A stretch of DNA of 64,000 bases from Zygnema cylindricum (lineage: Eukaryota; Streptophyta; Zygnematophyceae; Zygnematales; Zygnemataceae), in NCBI GenBank assembly GCA_037447655.1, contig JBBHKE010000077.1, positions 186,001 through 250,000 of the forward strand, read 5' to 3'. Both the position numbers and the translations under genes were made by a program. Shown piece after piece: positions 34,768 to 46,160 of the stretch. The notes beneath the pieces are model-generated. The model was not told the origin of the DNA. It worked only from the letters and a program-made list of their open reading frames with translations, and searched no databases. The first letter of the stretch is position 1, and the number at the start of each line of letters is the position of its first letter.

Positions 34768-35304
34768 CAGTAGTGTTACATAGCATATAGTTTGATAATT
34801 ATTTACATATGTATATTAGCGATAAACCATTTAACTGAAATGAATTACGGGATACATAGATCCAGTAATATATAATGTACGACTTACGGTACGGACAAAA
34901 ATCAGTACCGCGCATTTGTTTCGTAAATGAAACAAATACCGCGCATGTATTTATTACGGCTACGATTAAAGCCGAATTTAATCGGACGGCCGGGATAAGC
35001 GCCGAGATCGCGGAGGAAGATTTCGGCGGTTTGTGGCCATCGCCACATCGGATGACGCGTGGCAAAATTCCGTTGGATTGTGGAATCTCCGGAGATTATG
35101 GCACCGAATCCGGATTTGACATGTGTCGACTTTTTGGCCATGTCGTACAATATCCATACATAAAGTACACCGGCAGCTGTACTTTTGCGTACGGAACTCA
35201 ATTCTGATTGGTTCCGTACATCAGTAGATAGAGTCTGTGAGAGAGATAGGACTTAGAAAAATTAGAAGATAGGACCCTCTCTCCCAGAGAGCTTCTGTAC
35301 AAAA

Positions 35305-35318
35305 GGTCAACTTTGACC
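35305..35318. promoter_or_regulatory. Inverted W-box pair in the element A LTR
   Basis: GGTCAA and TTGACC face each other two bases apart, just before the part of the LTR likely to be transcribed. A similar pair lies in the B LTR at 19650-19670. Confidence 0.5.
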
Positions 35319-35508
35319 CTCCATAACTTACTGCTCAGGGGAGCAAATTCAGAGATTCTTTTTGCTATCGACTCAAGGGAGTCTTGTCTTCACAGGGGTG
35401 AAGTTGGTCAGAGTTTTTGTCTGCCAGGGTGGCAGTTATTTTTGCTTAAACACAAAGGGGTCAGGATTATCCTAGAGGCTTCTTGGAAGCTGTCCACTCT
35501 GAGGACTT

Positions 35509-37905
35509 ATGGAGGTCTCAGAGTTTCAGGTTATGGAACCACCCTCTAGGGTACCAATCTTTAATGGAACTGGCTTCATATACTGGGAAAGTATGATGAT
35601 AGGAGCTCTATGCGAAAAAAGGTTTTGGGGGATAGTGAGTGGACGATTGGGGCGTCCATCAAGTCTTGGAATTCCTCCAGGGTTTGGAGGAAGCAGATTC
35701 ATCAGGAAAGAGGATTCACCTTCAACGGAGGAAACAAAGGAAGGAGAGGTGGTGGACAAAGGAAAGGAGAAGGAGGCGACCACACCAATAGCAACTAGTT
35801 CGACATTCATGTCACCTATTCCGAGGAACGAGGAGAATGATACTGAAACGTGGGACTTCAACAATATGGCGGCAAAGCACTTCATCTTACGCCATCTCAC
35901 TCAAGGACTTGCATGTCCTCATTTGCAGGTAGAGAGGGCATCTGATCTTTGGATGGCTCTCATAGAGATGTACCGAAGTGGTACGATTCAGCAACAACAG
36001 TTGGCTGATCAGAAAGTTAAGGAGTATGTATACAAAGGGGGAAATATGTTGGATTTTTGCAATGAGCTTGCTACACTCTTCATGGAGCTAGAGAGTGCGG
36101 GTAAAGTTTTTAGTGAAAAAGAAAAAGTTAACTGTTTACTAATGAAGTTACCTGATGAGTTCGAGAACATAGTCAACCGTGTGCAGGACTTGCCGGACTC
36201 AAGGTGGATATGGAACTCAGTGGTAGGGATGATTCTCGTTCGAGAGAATACGATTGAGATCCGAAGGGGAGGAAAGAGTGGCCAAGCCTTGGCAACAGCG
36301 ACCGATTGGAGGAACAAGGATTCCCGGAAACCAGTCGGAAACTATGGGGGTAGGGAGCAGAAAAAACAGGTTGGCGAGTTCGAACCAAGGGCTCCCAAAG
36401 GTTTATGTCATTTTTGTAAGAAACCGGGGCACTATATGGCAGAGTGCACCAAGCTAACCGAGCTTCGATTAAAGGAGGGGCAGACCGGTGGTACCCCGAG
36501 AGGAAAGAAAAAGGCCCTTGTCACACAGGTACTTGAGGCGGAATCCGAGGACGAGGACGATGAGCTCCTTTTGGATGAGGAGTTGGAGGCGAAAACTGAG
36601 GTTGAAATTCCACGAAGGCAGAAATGTGCTTACGGTGGATTGAAAGGTGAAGCAGGCTGGATTATAGATTCAAGTGCCTCAATGCACATGTGTAAGGATA
36701 GACACCTGCTCACTAAGATAAGAAAGATTCCCACCGTAAAGATAGAGTACGGGGATGGGAGGATAGTCACCACTACTCTTGTAGGATCGGTAGATCTGAA
36801 AGTGTTAGTAGAAGGAAAGACATCCATATTAACATTCTCCGATGTATTGTTTATTCCGGAGCTGAACAAAAACCTTATCTCTACATCAGTATTAGATGAT
36901 AAGGGTTTTTTCACTAGCACTAGGGAAGGAGTCTTTACTGCTAGTTTTGAGGAGGATGTCTATTTCATTGCTGAGAAAGGTAGCCATGGGATGTTTAGGA
37001 TGATCTTAAGTAATGAAACGAAGAAACTTTATTATGCTGGTGTTCATGATATTATGATGTGGCATAAGAGGCTTGGGCATGTAAATCTAGATAAGTTAAG
37101 AGAGATGAAAAAGATGGGAGTGGTGGAAGGGATTCAGTTCAGTGAGAGTGATGATATAAGTGATTGTAGTGGGTGTGCTCAAGGTAAAGCACACAGATTA
37201 CCCTTTCCAAAAACAGCCACCTACAAGGGAGAAAAACTTCTAGATCTAGTACACACAGATATTTGGGGACCAGCTAGAGTGCCCTCACCGGGGGGGAAGA
37301 GATTTATGATAACTATAACTGATGATTGGTCTCGGTATTCCCGAGTATATTTTTTGAAAAACAAGTCAGAGGCTGAGGACTGTTTTAGACAATATAAAGC
37401 ATGGAGCGAAAAACTCCATGAAACTCCAATCAAGAGAGTAAGGAGTGACAATGGTGGAGAGTATACTTCTTACCAGTTTGAGGATTTTTTGTGGGAAGAT
37501 GGGGTTCAACACCAAAAGACAGTGCCAGAAAATCCTGAACAGAATGGGGTAGCTGAAAGGTTAAATAGAACACTAAGTTATAGTGCTAGAAGTATGTTGT
37601 CGGATAAGAAGATAGGAAAAAGGTTTTGGGCAGAAGCAATGAACTGTGCTAATTACCTCAAAAATAGAGTTCTTACTTCAGCTATAAAAGATCAAACACC
37701 TTATGAGAGATGGACAGGCCGGAAACCAGACTTATCTCATTTAAAGGTTTTCGGCAGTCAAGTATTCAGTCTAGATACTGATCGGTCCAATTGGAAGCTA
37801 GATCCTAAAGGAAAACCGGGATACATATTAGGATATGATGAGGATGTTAAAGGATATATAGTTTATGATCTAAAAAGAGAAGATATAATCTTAGTACGCA
37901 TCTAG
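35509..37905 (+). CDS. Element A gag-protease-integrase
   Basis: 798 codons. The start MEVSEFQ lies in the LTR; an alternative Met at 35533 lies inside the primer site. Order: gag with VPIFNGTGFIYWE; a CCHC knuckle (CHFCKKPGHYMAEC, residues about 299-312), which packages RNA; an aspartic protease at about 384 with DSSASMHM, where DSGA or DTGA is expected, so Gly is replaced by Ser; an integrase zinc region (WHKRLGH about 516, then CSGCAQGK); and a D,D,E core (HTD about 583, SDNGGEY about 645, NGVAERLNRT about 680). The frame ends early at 37905. Relatives in this window read through the same point, so one base appears to be missing near 37897-37899. Reverse transcriptase and RNase H continue in the next frame. 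The element probably cannot make full-length Pol and may have a weakened protease. Confidence 0.93.
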   Translation: MEVSEFQVMEPPSRVPIFNGTGFIYWESMMIGALCEKRFWGIVSGRLGRPSSLGIPPGFGGSRFIRKEDSPSTEETKEGEVVDKGKEKEATTPIATSSTFMSPIPRNEENDTETWDFNNMAAKHFILRHLTQGLACPHLQVERASDLWMALIEMYRSGTIQQQQLADQKVKEYVYKGGNMLDFCNELATLFMELESAGKVFSEKEKVNCLLMKLPDEFENIVNRVQDLPDSRWIWNSVVGMILVRENTIEIRRGGKSGQALATATDWRNKDSRKPVGNYGGREQKKQVGEFEPRAPKGLCHFCKKPGHYMAECTKLTELRLKEGQTGGTPRGKKKALVTQVLEAESEDEDDELLLDEELEAKTEVEIPRRQKCAYGGLKGEAGWIIDSSASMHMCKDRHLLTKIRKIPTVKIEYGDGRIVTTTLVGSVDLKVLVEGKTSILTFSDVLFIPELNKNLISTSVLDDKGFFTSTREGVFTASFEEDVYFIAEKGSHGMFRMILSNETKKLYYAGVHDIMMWHKRLGHVNLDKLREMKKMGVVEGIQFSESDDISDCSGCAQGKAHRLPFPKTATYKGEKLLDLVHTDIWGPARVPSPGGKRFMITITDDWSRYSRVYFLKNKSEAEDCFRQYKAWSEKLHETPIKRVRSDNGGEYTSYQFEDFLWEDGVQHQKTVPENPEQNGVAERLNRTLSYSARSMLSDKKIGKRFWAEAMNCANYLKNRVLTSAIKDQTPYERWTGRKPDLSHLKVFGSQVFSLDTDRSNWKLDPKGKPGYILGYDEDVKGYIVYDLKREDIILVRI
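35529..35543 (+). promoter_or_regulatory. Element A primer-binding site, half-tRNA type
   Basis: GGTTATGGAACCACC directly follows the LTR. It matches the copia-type initiator tRNA-Met anticodon-arm site at GGTTATGG, then diverges by two bases. It lies inside gag codons 7-12. Confidence 0.6.
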
Positions 37906-37910
37906 TAGTT

Positions 37911-39867
37911 ATGGATGAAGGAAAGTCTGTGGATCCTTTCAAGTATACAAAGTCAGTAAAAATCAGATTTGAGTCAGAAAATTCTGATGACTTTGAGCTT
38001 CCTAACTATCCAGGTTTTAGAGACGATGACATTCTTGCAGGAACAAATCAGACCGAAAAAGGACTCGGCTGTGGAAACTCCAGTGACAACTCTACTCGAA
38101 GCGGAAGACGTGGTGGAAATTGATTCGGAATCAAGGGATAGGGGAGAAGCCAAGTTTGTTCGAAAGAATCCACGAAAACCATCTATTCCGGCCTCAGATT
38201 TTGAGGGAGGGAGGAGAAGTAGCAAAAGACTGCAAGAAAAACAGGTTAATAACAAGGTAACTAAACTATCTCATCAAGATGAACCTCAAACTTATCGAGA
38301 GGCGATGACTTGTCCAGAAAGAAACCGGTGGAAGACAGCCATCAATGAGGAGATGGCTTCAATCATGGCAGCCGATACTTGGGAGCTGGTGGACTGTCCA
38401 CCTAACCGAAAACCTATCGGTTGTAAGTGGGTTTTCAAACTAAAACTGAACCCAGATAACACAATCGAGCGCTACAAGGCCAGATTAGTGGCAAAGGGAT
38501 TTACACAAAAGGAAGGAATTGACTACGAGGAAACCTTTGCCCCGGTGGTCAGATTTCCCTCCGTCCGCATACTTCTCAGTTTAGCAGCGGCGGAAGACAT
38601 GGAAGTGCACCAGATGGACATCAAAACAGCCTTTTTGCATGGAGAATTAGAAGAGGAGATCTTCATGCGACAACCCGAAGGGTTTGTGGAAGAAGGAGAG
38701 GAGAGTAAGGTATGCCGGCTGATTAAATCTCTTTATGGTTTGAAACAGGCGCCCCGACAGTGGAATAAGAAGCTTGATGAGTTTCTTACCGGTCTAGGAT
38801 ATATTCGGATCAGCTCAGATCACTCAATCTATGTTTTCGAAGATGAGGAAGGTTTTATATTTATTGCAATTTATGTTGATGATTTGCTTGTTTTAAGTAA
38901 ATCAATGGAAAAAATTAATAAACTGAAAACCGATCTTAAGGGGAGATTTGAAATGAAGGATATGGGGGAAGCAAAATATATTTTGGGAATTCAAGTAGAG
39001 AGAGACCGAAAAAGAAAAATTATAAGATTGACTCAAAAGGAAGCAATAGGGAACATGCTTGAAAAATTTCAAATGGATAAAGCTAATAGTTGTACAACTC
39101 CAATGGAATTGAAGAAGGGAAGTGAGGGGAGTGAGGAAGAAGGAGTCATAGTCTTAGACGAGGAATTATCTCCTGAAGAACAGAAGTTCATGCAGACTAT
39201 TCCTTACAGGCAAGTAGTGGGAAGTCTAATCTATTTTATGAATTGTACCCGGCCGGATTTAGCTGCAGCTGTAGGAGTGCTGAGTAGAAGTCTAAATGCT
39301 CCCACTAAGAAGGATTGGGAGGCAGCTAAGAGAGTCCTTAGATACTTGGTAGGAACTAGAGATCTATGGTTGCATTTGGGTGGGGAGAATACTGACATCA
39401 CTACTTGGAGTGATGCCAGTTATGGTGATGCTCCGATGAGGAGATGTACTTCTGGATATGTATTATATGTGGGTGATGGGGCTTGCTGTTGGAGTAGCAA
39501 ACAGCAAAAGGTTATTGCTCAGTCCACCATGGAGGCTGAGTATATGGCCTCTTGCTCTGCTGTAAAAGAATTGATGTGGGTCAAGTCTTTGCTTGGTGAG
39601 CTTGGTCACCTTAAGAGTGGTGTGCAGAAAATATTTTGTGATAATCAGGCAGCAATCGCTATTTCTGCCAATCCTAAACACCATTTTAAAGCCAAACACA
39701 TGGACATCAGACTCAGCTTTGTTAGAGAGAAAGTAGAAAACAAAATAATCAGTTTAGAGTACAGACCAGATAGTGAGATGGTAGCAGATATGATGACCAA
39801 ACCTGTGCCTTCCCCTAAGCTAATTTTTTGCAGGGAGAAGTGTGGTCTGAAATTAAAGATTGACTAG
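37911..39867 (+). CDS. Element A reverse transcriptase and RNase H
   Basis: The second half of Pol, in a frame shifted from the first; the first Met of the long frame is at 37969 (632 codons). The reverse transcriptase has [35 protein letters not shown] (motif A Asp), LYGLKQAPRQW and an intact catalytic YVDDLL near 38875. RNase H has WSDASYGD (about 39406), MEAEYMAS (about 39534) and CDNQAAIAI (about 39643), followed by the copia-typical KHMDIRLSFVRE and MMTKPV. The stop precedes the polypurine tract by 7 bases. There is no independent start signal; the frame is normally the continuation of gag-pol. Confidence 0.92.
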
Positions 39868-39880
39868 AAAATAAGGGGAG
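39868..39880 (+). promoter_or_regulatory. Element A polypurine tract
   Basis: gaaaataaggggag immediately precedes the 3' LTR and would prime plus-strand synthesis. Element C has an equivalent tract ending AGGGGAG. Confidence 0.8.
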
Positions 39881-40929
39881 TGTAGAAACTAATGGTTTTA
39901 TTAGTATTTTCTAGGTCTGAAAAGAAATATAGAAGTCGAGGCAGTCTATCTCTAACTTCTCTCTCCAACTCTCAAACTTGTCGCAGTCACTGAGAAATTG
40001 GAGAGGAAGCTAGAGCCATGGCTACCTTGGCTATCCTGAGGTTTACGGGAATTTTATATTAGGGTATATATATTTAATTAAAATGTATGTGCCGGCGGCA
40101 GGATTTGATCCATGTTCCTACCGGCCGGCAGATAGGATATAGCCGGTAGCCTTAACCGTTAAGTCTAGCAGTAGTGTTACATAGCATATAGTTTGATAAT
40201 TATTTAGATATGTATATTAGCGATAAACCATTTAACTGAAATGAATTACGGGATACATAGATCCAGTAATATATAATGTACGACTTACGGTACGGACAAA
40301 AATCAGTACCGCGCATTTGTTTCATAAATGAAACAAATACCGCGCATGTATTTATTACGGCTACGATTAAAGCCGAATTTAATCGGACGGCCGGGATTAG
40401 CGCCGAGATCGCGGAGGAAGATTTCGGCGGTTTGTGGCCATCGCCACATCGGATGACGCGTGGCGAAATTCCGTTGGATTGTGGAATCTCCGGAGATTAT
40501 GGCACCGAATCCGGATTTGACATGTGTCGACTTTTTGGCCATGTCGTACAATATCCGTACATAAAGTACACCGGCAGCTGTACTTTTGCGTACGGAACTC
40601 AATTCTGATTGGTTCCGTACATCAGGAGATAGAGTCTGTGAGAGAGATAGGACTTAGAAAAATTAGAAGATAGGACCCTCTCTCCCAGAGAGCTTCTGTA
40701 CAAAAGGTCAACTTTGACCCTCCATAACTTACTGCTCAGGGGAGCAAATTCAGAGATTCTTTTTGCTATCGACTCAGGGGAGTCTTGTCTTCACAGGGGT
40801 GAAGTTGGTCAGAGTTTTTGTCTGCCAGGGTGGCAGTTATTTTTGCTTAAACACAAAGGGGTCAGGATTATCCTAGAGGCTTCTTGGAAGCTGTCCACTC
40901 TGAGGACTTATGGAGGTCTCAGAGTTTCA
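39881..40929 (+). repeat. Element A 3' LTR
   Basis: 1049 bp, the same length as the 5' LTR, ending GAGTTTCA before the target duplication. Confidence 0.96.
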
Positions 40930-40934
40930 GAATG

Positions 40935-43400
40935 AGATTCCATCCAAAGAGAATCAAAGAGGCGTTATATTTGAACAAAGTTGCTTACCAGTTTGTAACA
41001 TATGGCAATCTAAGACACACGCATATCCCATTGCCCCACATCCGTTTCAAAGTCATATTTACTAAGTGCTCGCTTAACGGTGTGCACATCTCTTTCTGCC
41101 TAGCCATCAAATTAGGGGTGTTTATTACGCGTGAGTTGATGGTCAGTCAAACATTTCTCTATCAAACTAAAAAAATCACTTGTAAACTCATATTCTTGGT
41201 CTATAAGAATCTCTTTAAGGCCTCTGCTACGTTAAAGGAAAAAATTGGTCTTCTTCTAGTGAGACTCTTCTTTTGAGGGGTCAAGAGGAATTGAATCAGC
41301 AAGCAAGTGTCAAGCAAGTGTGAACTACCCGGTTCACCTATGTTCTCGTCCCATACCAACTATAGGCGACCGAAACAAAAGAGACGACCCTTTTCGAACC
41401 AAACTAATAGCACGATTCATGCAAGTTGGCTTTATTCTTAGTTCTTAGCTTTAACACTTTTTTCCGGAGTGTTTAGCTTCTGCTATTCCTATAACATTCA
41501 TCAAATCAAAGTCTTCCCAAGTATCCCTCAAACCGACCTTTAACACTGTTGTCCTCTTAAGCCAATGTTGAAGGCGAATATTTCAAATAAATGGTTTTGA
41601 ATCCTTGAAATCATCGTGGCATGCCATACCAATCCCATCATGGTTTCACCATTGTTAACATACGGGCCTTTGTGGGATCAACACCAGAGGGGCCCGTATT
41701 CTTGCTGAAATCGTTTGCATTTTTATGAAATTCGAAAGCTTGGTAAACAATGTTGAACTCATATTCCCAAAGGTTACGGCCCAACGGCTTCATTGTGAAG
41801 TTGGTTGTTTGTGGGATTTCGTGAGAGTTTCCTCTTTGCACAATTGATTATCATGGCAACTGTCGGTGCTTCTTAATCTTCTTCAGTGGCACCAGCTGCC
41901 TCAAATCAACATTAACGACTGCTAAAATTTTGCCATGGCAATTGTTGTACGAAGACTACGCTTTGTTGTTTTTATGACTAACGTATTCCATCGCATATTG
42001 TGCTCTACGAATTTTGGTCACGTGCGTCATGTTTTGCGAATACAACCCCAAACCATACCTCCTCCAATCATTTTAGAGAAGAGACATTATTTGATAATCC
42101 AAGAGATGTAAGGATGGGCTTTCATGCCCTTGTATCGACCATACCTCCTCCAATTAGAGAAGAGACTTTATTTAACAATCCTAGAGATCTAAAGATGGGC
42201 TTTTATGCCCTTTTAAGGGATACATAAGACCTTTGCTGTGTAACCCCCAAATCCACTCTTAGACGTCGTGTTTCAAGTTGTGTTGTTAAAAGAGGTTATA
42301 CAAGTAGGATGATAATTCACTTGTCTCAAAAGCGTTGAAAGAGACCTGTTACGATACGTAAAGGTTCCCAAGCGACAAGTTTAACTATATCAGGTCCGAA
42401 AGTCTATGCGGTTTCTTTATGGCTCAATTATAGGACATTTTCCACAACCAACAAATAATTATTTAAAGTGGCGCTTTAGTTAAGCCCGTTATAATGCATT
42501 GAACTTTGATTAGATGTTGCAAATACATTGTGAAAGTAAAAAAAAAAGATAATAACATCATCAATGTAACATCTGGCATAATTCACAGTTGTGATTGCTT
42601 TATCCATTGCAGTGAAATTCAGAGTGGGTTTTCTTACTAGCCGAATGGTGTGCAAGGCCATTTATATGACCTGTTCCTAGCCCAAAAGAAGTCTCCTCAC
42701 TGCAGTTGAGTTCTAGTGGGATCTAGTGAAACCTTTCTCTAATGTCCAACTTGGAGAAAATTCTAGCCTCTCCCAATGATTTTTAAATTTCCTCTAACAT
42801 GGGCATAGGATACTTGATAGACACTATTGCTTGGTTGAGACATGGTAATGTCCAAAACCTTGTAATTCCACAATTTTCGTTACAAATTCTTTTTGGGAGG
42901 AAGGATCGATGGGGAGGCAAATCTATGCAGCCCCTTACTTTTTATAATCATTTTTAAGTCTACCAACTCTTAAACTTAGTTTTGACTACTTATGTTTTGT
43001 TTGACTCCATGGGCAACAGTTTCAGTTTCATCTACTAGATGAATCGAAAAACGAAATTATTTCGTACAATCCCATGTCTTGTCTGACCAACCAATTTTGT
43101 CCTTGTTCTTGGTGAGCACGTGGTTCATTTTCTCCTTCTCCTTTTATATCAATTGCTCTCCCAATTCCTAACCGACCTTACTTAAGACTACAACACCGAA
43201 TGCATCTCAAGGCAGGGGCTGAGTTTGATGTTCAAAAACCAATTTTGTTCCCTTTGAGTATTTGTCAAAACCCTTACTTTACTCCATATCATCCTATAGT
43301 GTCCCCCCACTGGTGTCTTTTCCCCCTATCCCCTAAAGAGCCATGCGGCTAAAATTTTAGGTGATACAAAAGCTTAGAAGACTCCGAAAGTAAGAATTGC
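40935..43400 (-). pseudogene. Decayed Ty3/gypsy pol
   Basis: On the minus strand, reverse-transcriptase blocks appear at 42845-42650 (YPMPMLEEI, then FSKLDIREGFH, then TSFGLGTGH). The catalytic YIDDVII is at 42568-42548. An integrase end lies near 41080 (FDGxAERDVHTVKRALSKYD, matching the gypsy TDGQ.ER region). The order reverse transcriptase before integrase is diagnostic of Ty3/gypsy and opposite to copia. Stops and frameshifts are everywhere. Element A is inserted in its integrase. Confidence 0.75.
42053..42212 (+). repeat. About 86-bp tandem duplication
   Basis: Copies start at 42053 and 42139 (ccatacctcctccaat in both; aagatgggctttya near the end), inside the gypsy remnant. Confidence 0.85.
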
Positions 43401-46160
43401 GCTCTCTTGTAAAAAATGCGCCCACTGGATGGAGTATCTAGTAGGGCATAAGAGAGAATAACATTAAAAATCCAACGTAGATCATGTGAACCCATATGCT
43501 GTATGTTAGTGGAGATTCCAAAAGTTGCGGTAGTGTCTTTGAGTAATCCCATGGCCCATCAGATTATTGCATGCGCGAGTCTTCCCACTAGTTTGAGGTG
43601 GTCTGCAAAATTATAACGGGTTCGCCAACGACATATGCATAACTCTTAGGGTATGATAATTAGGTAAGTAACACTTCCTTTACTTTGCACACATGGATGC
43701 ATGGGCAAAATTGTCTTTTGTCACTTATTGACCAACGTAACGGATCTCTTCGGGTCAAATATTTGGTTGGCTGTGAGACCACCACGACGTTTTTGTAGAT
43801 CGACTGTGGATTTGAGAATTACCACCGGTATTCAACCTTCCAAAAAGCTCGGAGGTAGTGCGCCCTCGATCCCATCTTTGTTGCATCAAAAAATGTTGGT
43901 TAGCTGGTCCCCTTGAGGCGTATTTGTAGCTCTCGGTAAGTTCTTCCCGACCAACGACCCTTGGGTCTTGGGTTTACCCTCCAATATTGACTTTCAAAGA
44001 AAACAATAGTAGTTTCCCAACGAACCTCTTTACATCGAAAGTCATGATACCCCTCATTCTCTCCAATATGTTTTGGCGAGCGACGGTATCAACAACTAAA
44101 GGTGAGGGTAAAGGAACTCATGCAAAGCTAGAGGCGAGGGTAAAAGAGCTTGTGCAATTCCAAGATTTTGAGCCACCTCTTTGAGATTCTCGTCCACATC
44201 GCGATTTTAACACCAAGATTGCCAGGTGAACATGGAAGTTCCAAATCCTCCCTTAGAGGCTCATCACCCCCATCCTTTGTCCTTGCTGTCGGGATTCGAG
44301 CTCAACCGGATTTGGATACCATTGAACAATTAAACCTCCTAATAACTGTTGGCTCTATTCATGCTCTTCGAAATCCGCGACCAAGGTGTCAAGCGTTTGC
44401 TTCTTTTTATTCGACTCTTCCTCAAGCGAGGAATTGTCCTCTTTCAGATCGGGAATGCCAAGCGGAGAAGAGATGGATTTTCGAATGGTGGCCGAATGTT
44501 TTTCAATCTCTTCCGGCTTCATAAAACTGAAAGCCCCATTTTATGAGGTTTGCCTCATAATCATCAAGTGATATCATAACCTTATAAAAGCAGTGGAGAT
44601 AAGATTTCCACAGTCACTGGAACCAAAACATTCTCGGTTGCTTTTGGCACGGAGGCCTGCTTGAGATCCCTTAGGACCACCAGGGAGGACCACTAGAGAC
44701 GCCTCCCATCGGGCTAACACCCTTGGAAGGGCAAGCTTAACATGATCATGTTTATGTTGACGACCCTACCGTGAAGTCTCCCCCGCTTGGATCTTCCCCT
44801 CCCTCGTGCTAGTGGTGTCGAATAACGCGCGTAATTCATGTCTTGCTAGATTTCGTGAAAAGAGGATTTCTTTCACAAGTGCAAGTAATTCAAGTGTGAT
44901 ATTAAGAGTGGGTGACGAGATTTAACTCCTGCAATTGGGAGTCTTTCCAATTGCTGCAACCTTTGAATGTGAACAAAAGTTAGCTGTCCACAAAATGGGG
45001 ACACCTTCTCTTAGACTCTCCAAAGATCATGGGAATACGTAAACGTACTACCACCTTTGTATATTAAATTAGATATGCTAGTGGATTACTTAGTCTCCTG
45101 TTGGACACCGGTTTCCTCTCACATTTATACAACGATTAGAGATTTTAAGATGCAATTTTCATCTTGATACGGGCCATCATTAGATCCTTAGTCATCGATT
45201 AGTGGAGTACATTGAGGGTATAAGTACACTTCTTTCACTCCACGCATGAGCCTTTCCTCCACCATAATCGTGAACTCGTTCTCCATGACGTCACATTCTA
45301 AATTAGCCATCTAATACAGATTTTAAGTATATATTTTATCATATATCGGAAGCTTTCGACATGGGCCCATACATTGTTGTCGAGGACCATCATCAACTCT
45401 CAAAAGCACTTTTATCAACAACTATCATATCAATGACAGACCTAATACATAGTAAGGAAATAAAAACAGAAAATTATTTAGACATATAATTTCCTACTTA
45501 ACTGGTAACCATGCAGAGTTTAAGCCCAATGAGCACCTGCGCACAAAAATATTGTATTATCAGATTCCTACCGCAATATAAGAAATTTACCAAGTGTTCA
45601 TATTTTGTAGCTGTCTTGGATTTTTAGTCTGTCGGGATTCGAAATGCCCACAGGATTTTTTTTTTTCTTCTGAGTGGTCAACCCACCAGATTTTTTACTC
45701 CAGCTCCTGAAACACACATTTACTGTTCTTTTCACAAACCATCATACAAATCTCTAATCCAGAAGAAAACTATCGTTCAACTTTTAGCGGATAAAATCCA
45801 AAATGGTTTTCTAATCGAGCAGCAAAACAAACATACCAATATCCTCGAACCTACAAATAACAATTAGTAAAGGTGTGGAAAAGCTCACTATAAAGCCTAT
45901 TACAATTTCAACCGAACGAAAACCGTTTCAACTTTCTTGTGAAAGCAAAACAAAAACCTAAAAATTCCACCAACCGCAGCCTATTACCATACAAAGGAAC
46001 ACAAACCCATCCAAAAAACTCTCATAAACAATGCATTAACATACATGGATGCTTTCACAACTTTATTGAACAAAAAAGAATGGAGACCAAAATTGTGGCT
46101 ACTTGTAAGGAAACAAATGGCAGCCCTTTTTACTCCCAACATTTAGCTTTCCCTCCCTAG
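43401..46160. other. Unassigned, probably gypsy 5' region then intergenic
   Basis: 43401-44600 probably includes the gag-side part of the gypsy remnant, but no motif is secure. 44600-46160 is unrecognised AT-rich DNA next to the ATAD3 3' end. Confidence 0.4.

Larger units (their letters stand above)
34480..35528 (+). repeat. Element A 5' LTR
   Basis: TGTAGAAACT to GAGTTTCA, 1049 bp. It contains the antisense tRNA-like block (34690-34767), a hairpin (35162-35185), an inverted W-box pair (35305-35318) and the gag ATG at 35509. Confidence 0.96.
34480..40929 (+). mobile_element. Ty1/copia element A, nearly intact
   Basis: 6450 bp with two 1049-bp LTRs (34480-35528 and 39881-40929) and a perfect target duplication GAATG (34475-34479 and 40930-40934). 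I count about nine LTR mismatches by eye, under 1%, so the insertion is recent. It has a half-tRNA-type primer site, a complete gag-pol apart from one frameshift, and the polypurine tract ataaggggag. It sits inside a decayed gypsy element. Confidence 0.96.

Noticed and set aside
34902-35207. 100-110 codon ORFs on both strands of the element A LTRs
   Set aside because: Open frames in non-coding LTR sequence. They recur at 40276-40608 only because the LTRs are duplicates.
37890-37911. Programmed frameshift between integrase and reverse transcriptase in element A
   Set aside because: Fragments B and F read through the same position in one frame, and no slippery site is evident, so a disabling deletion is more likely.
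44150-44524. A 124-codon + strand ORF
   Set aside because: No recognisable domain; lies in decayed transposon DNA near the gypsy remnant.
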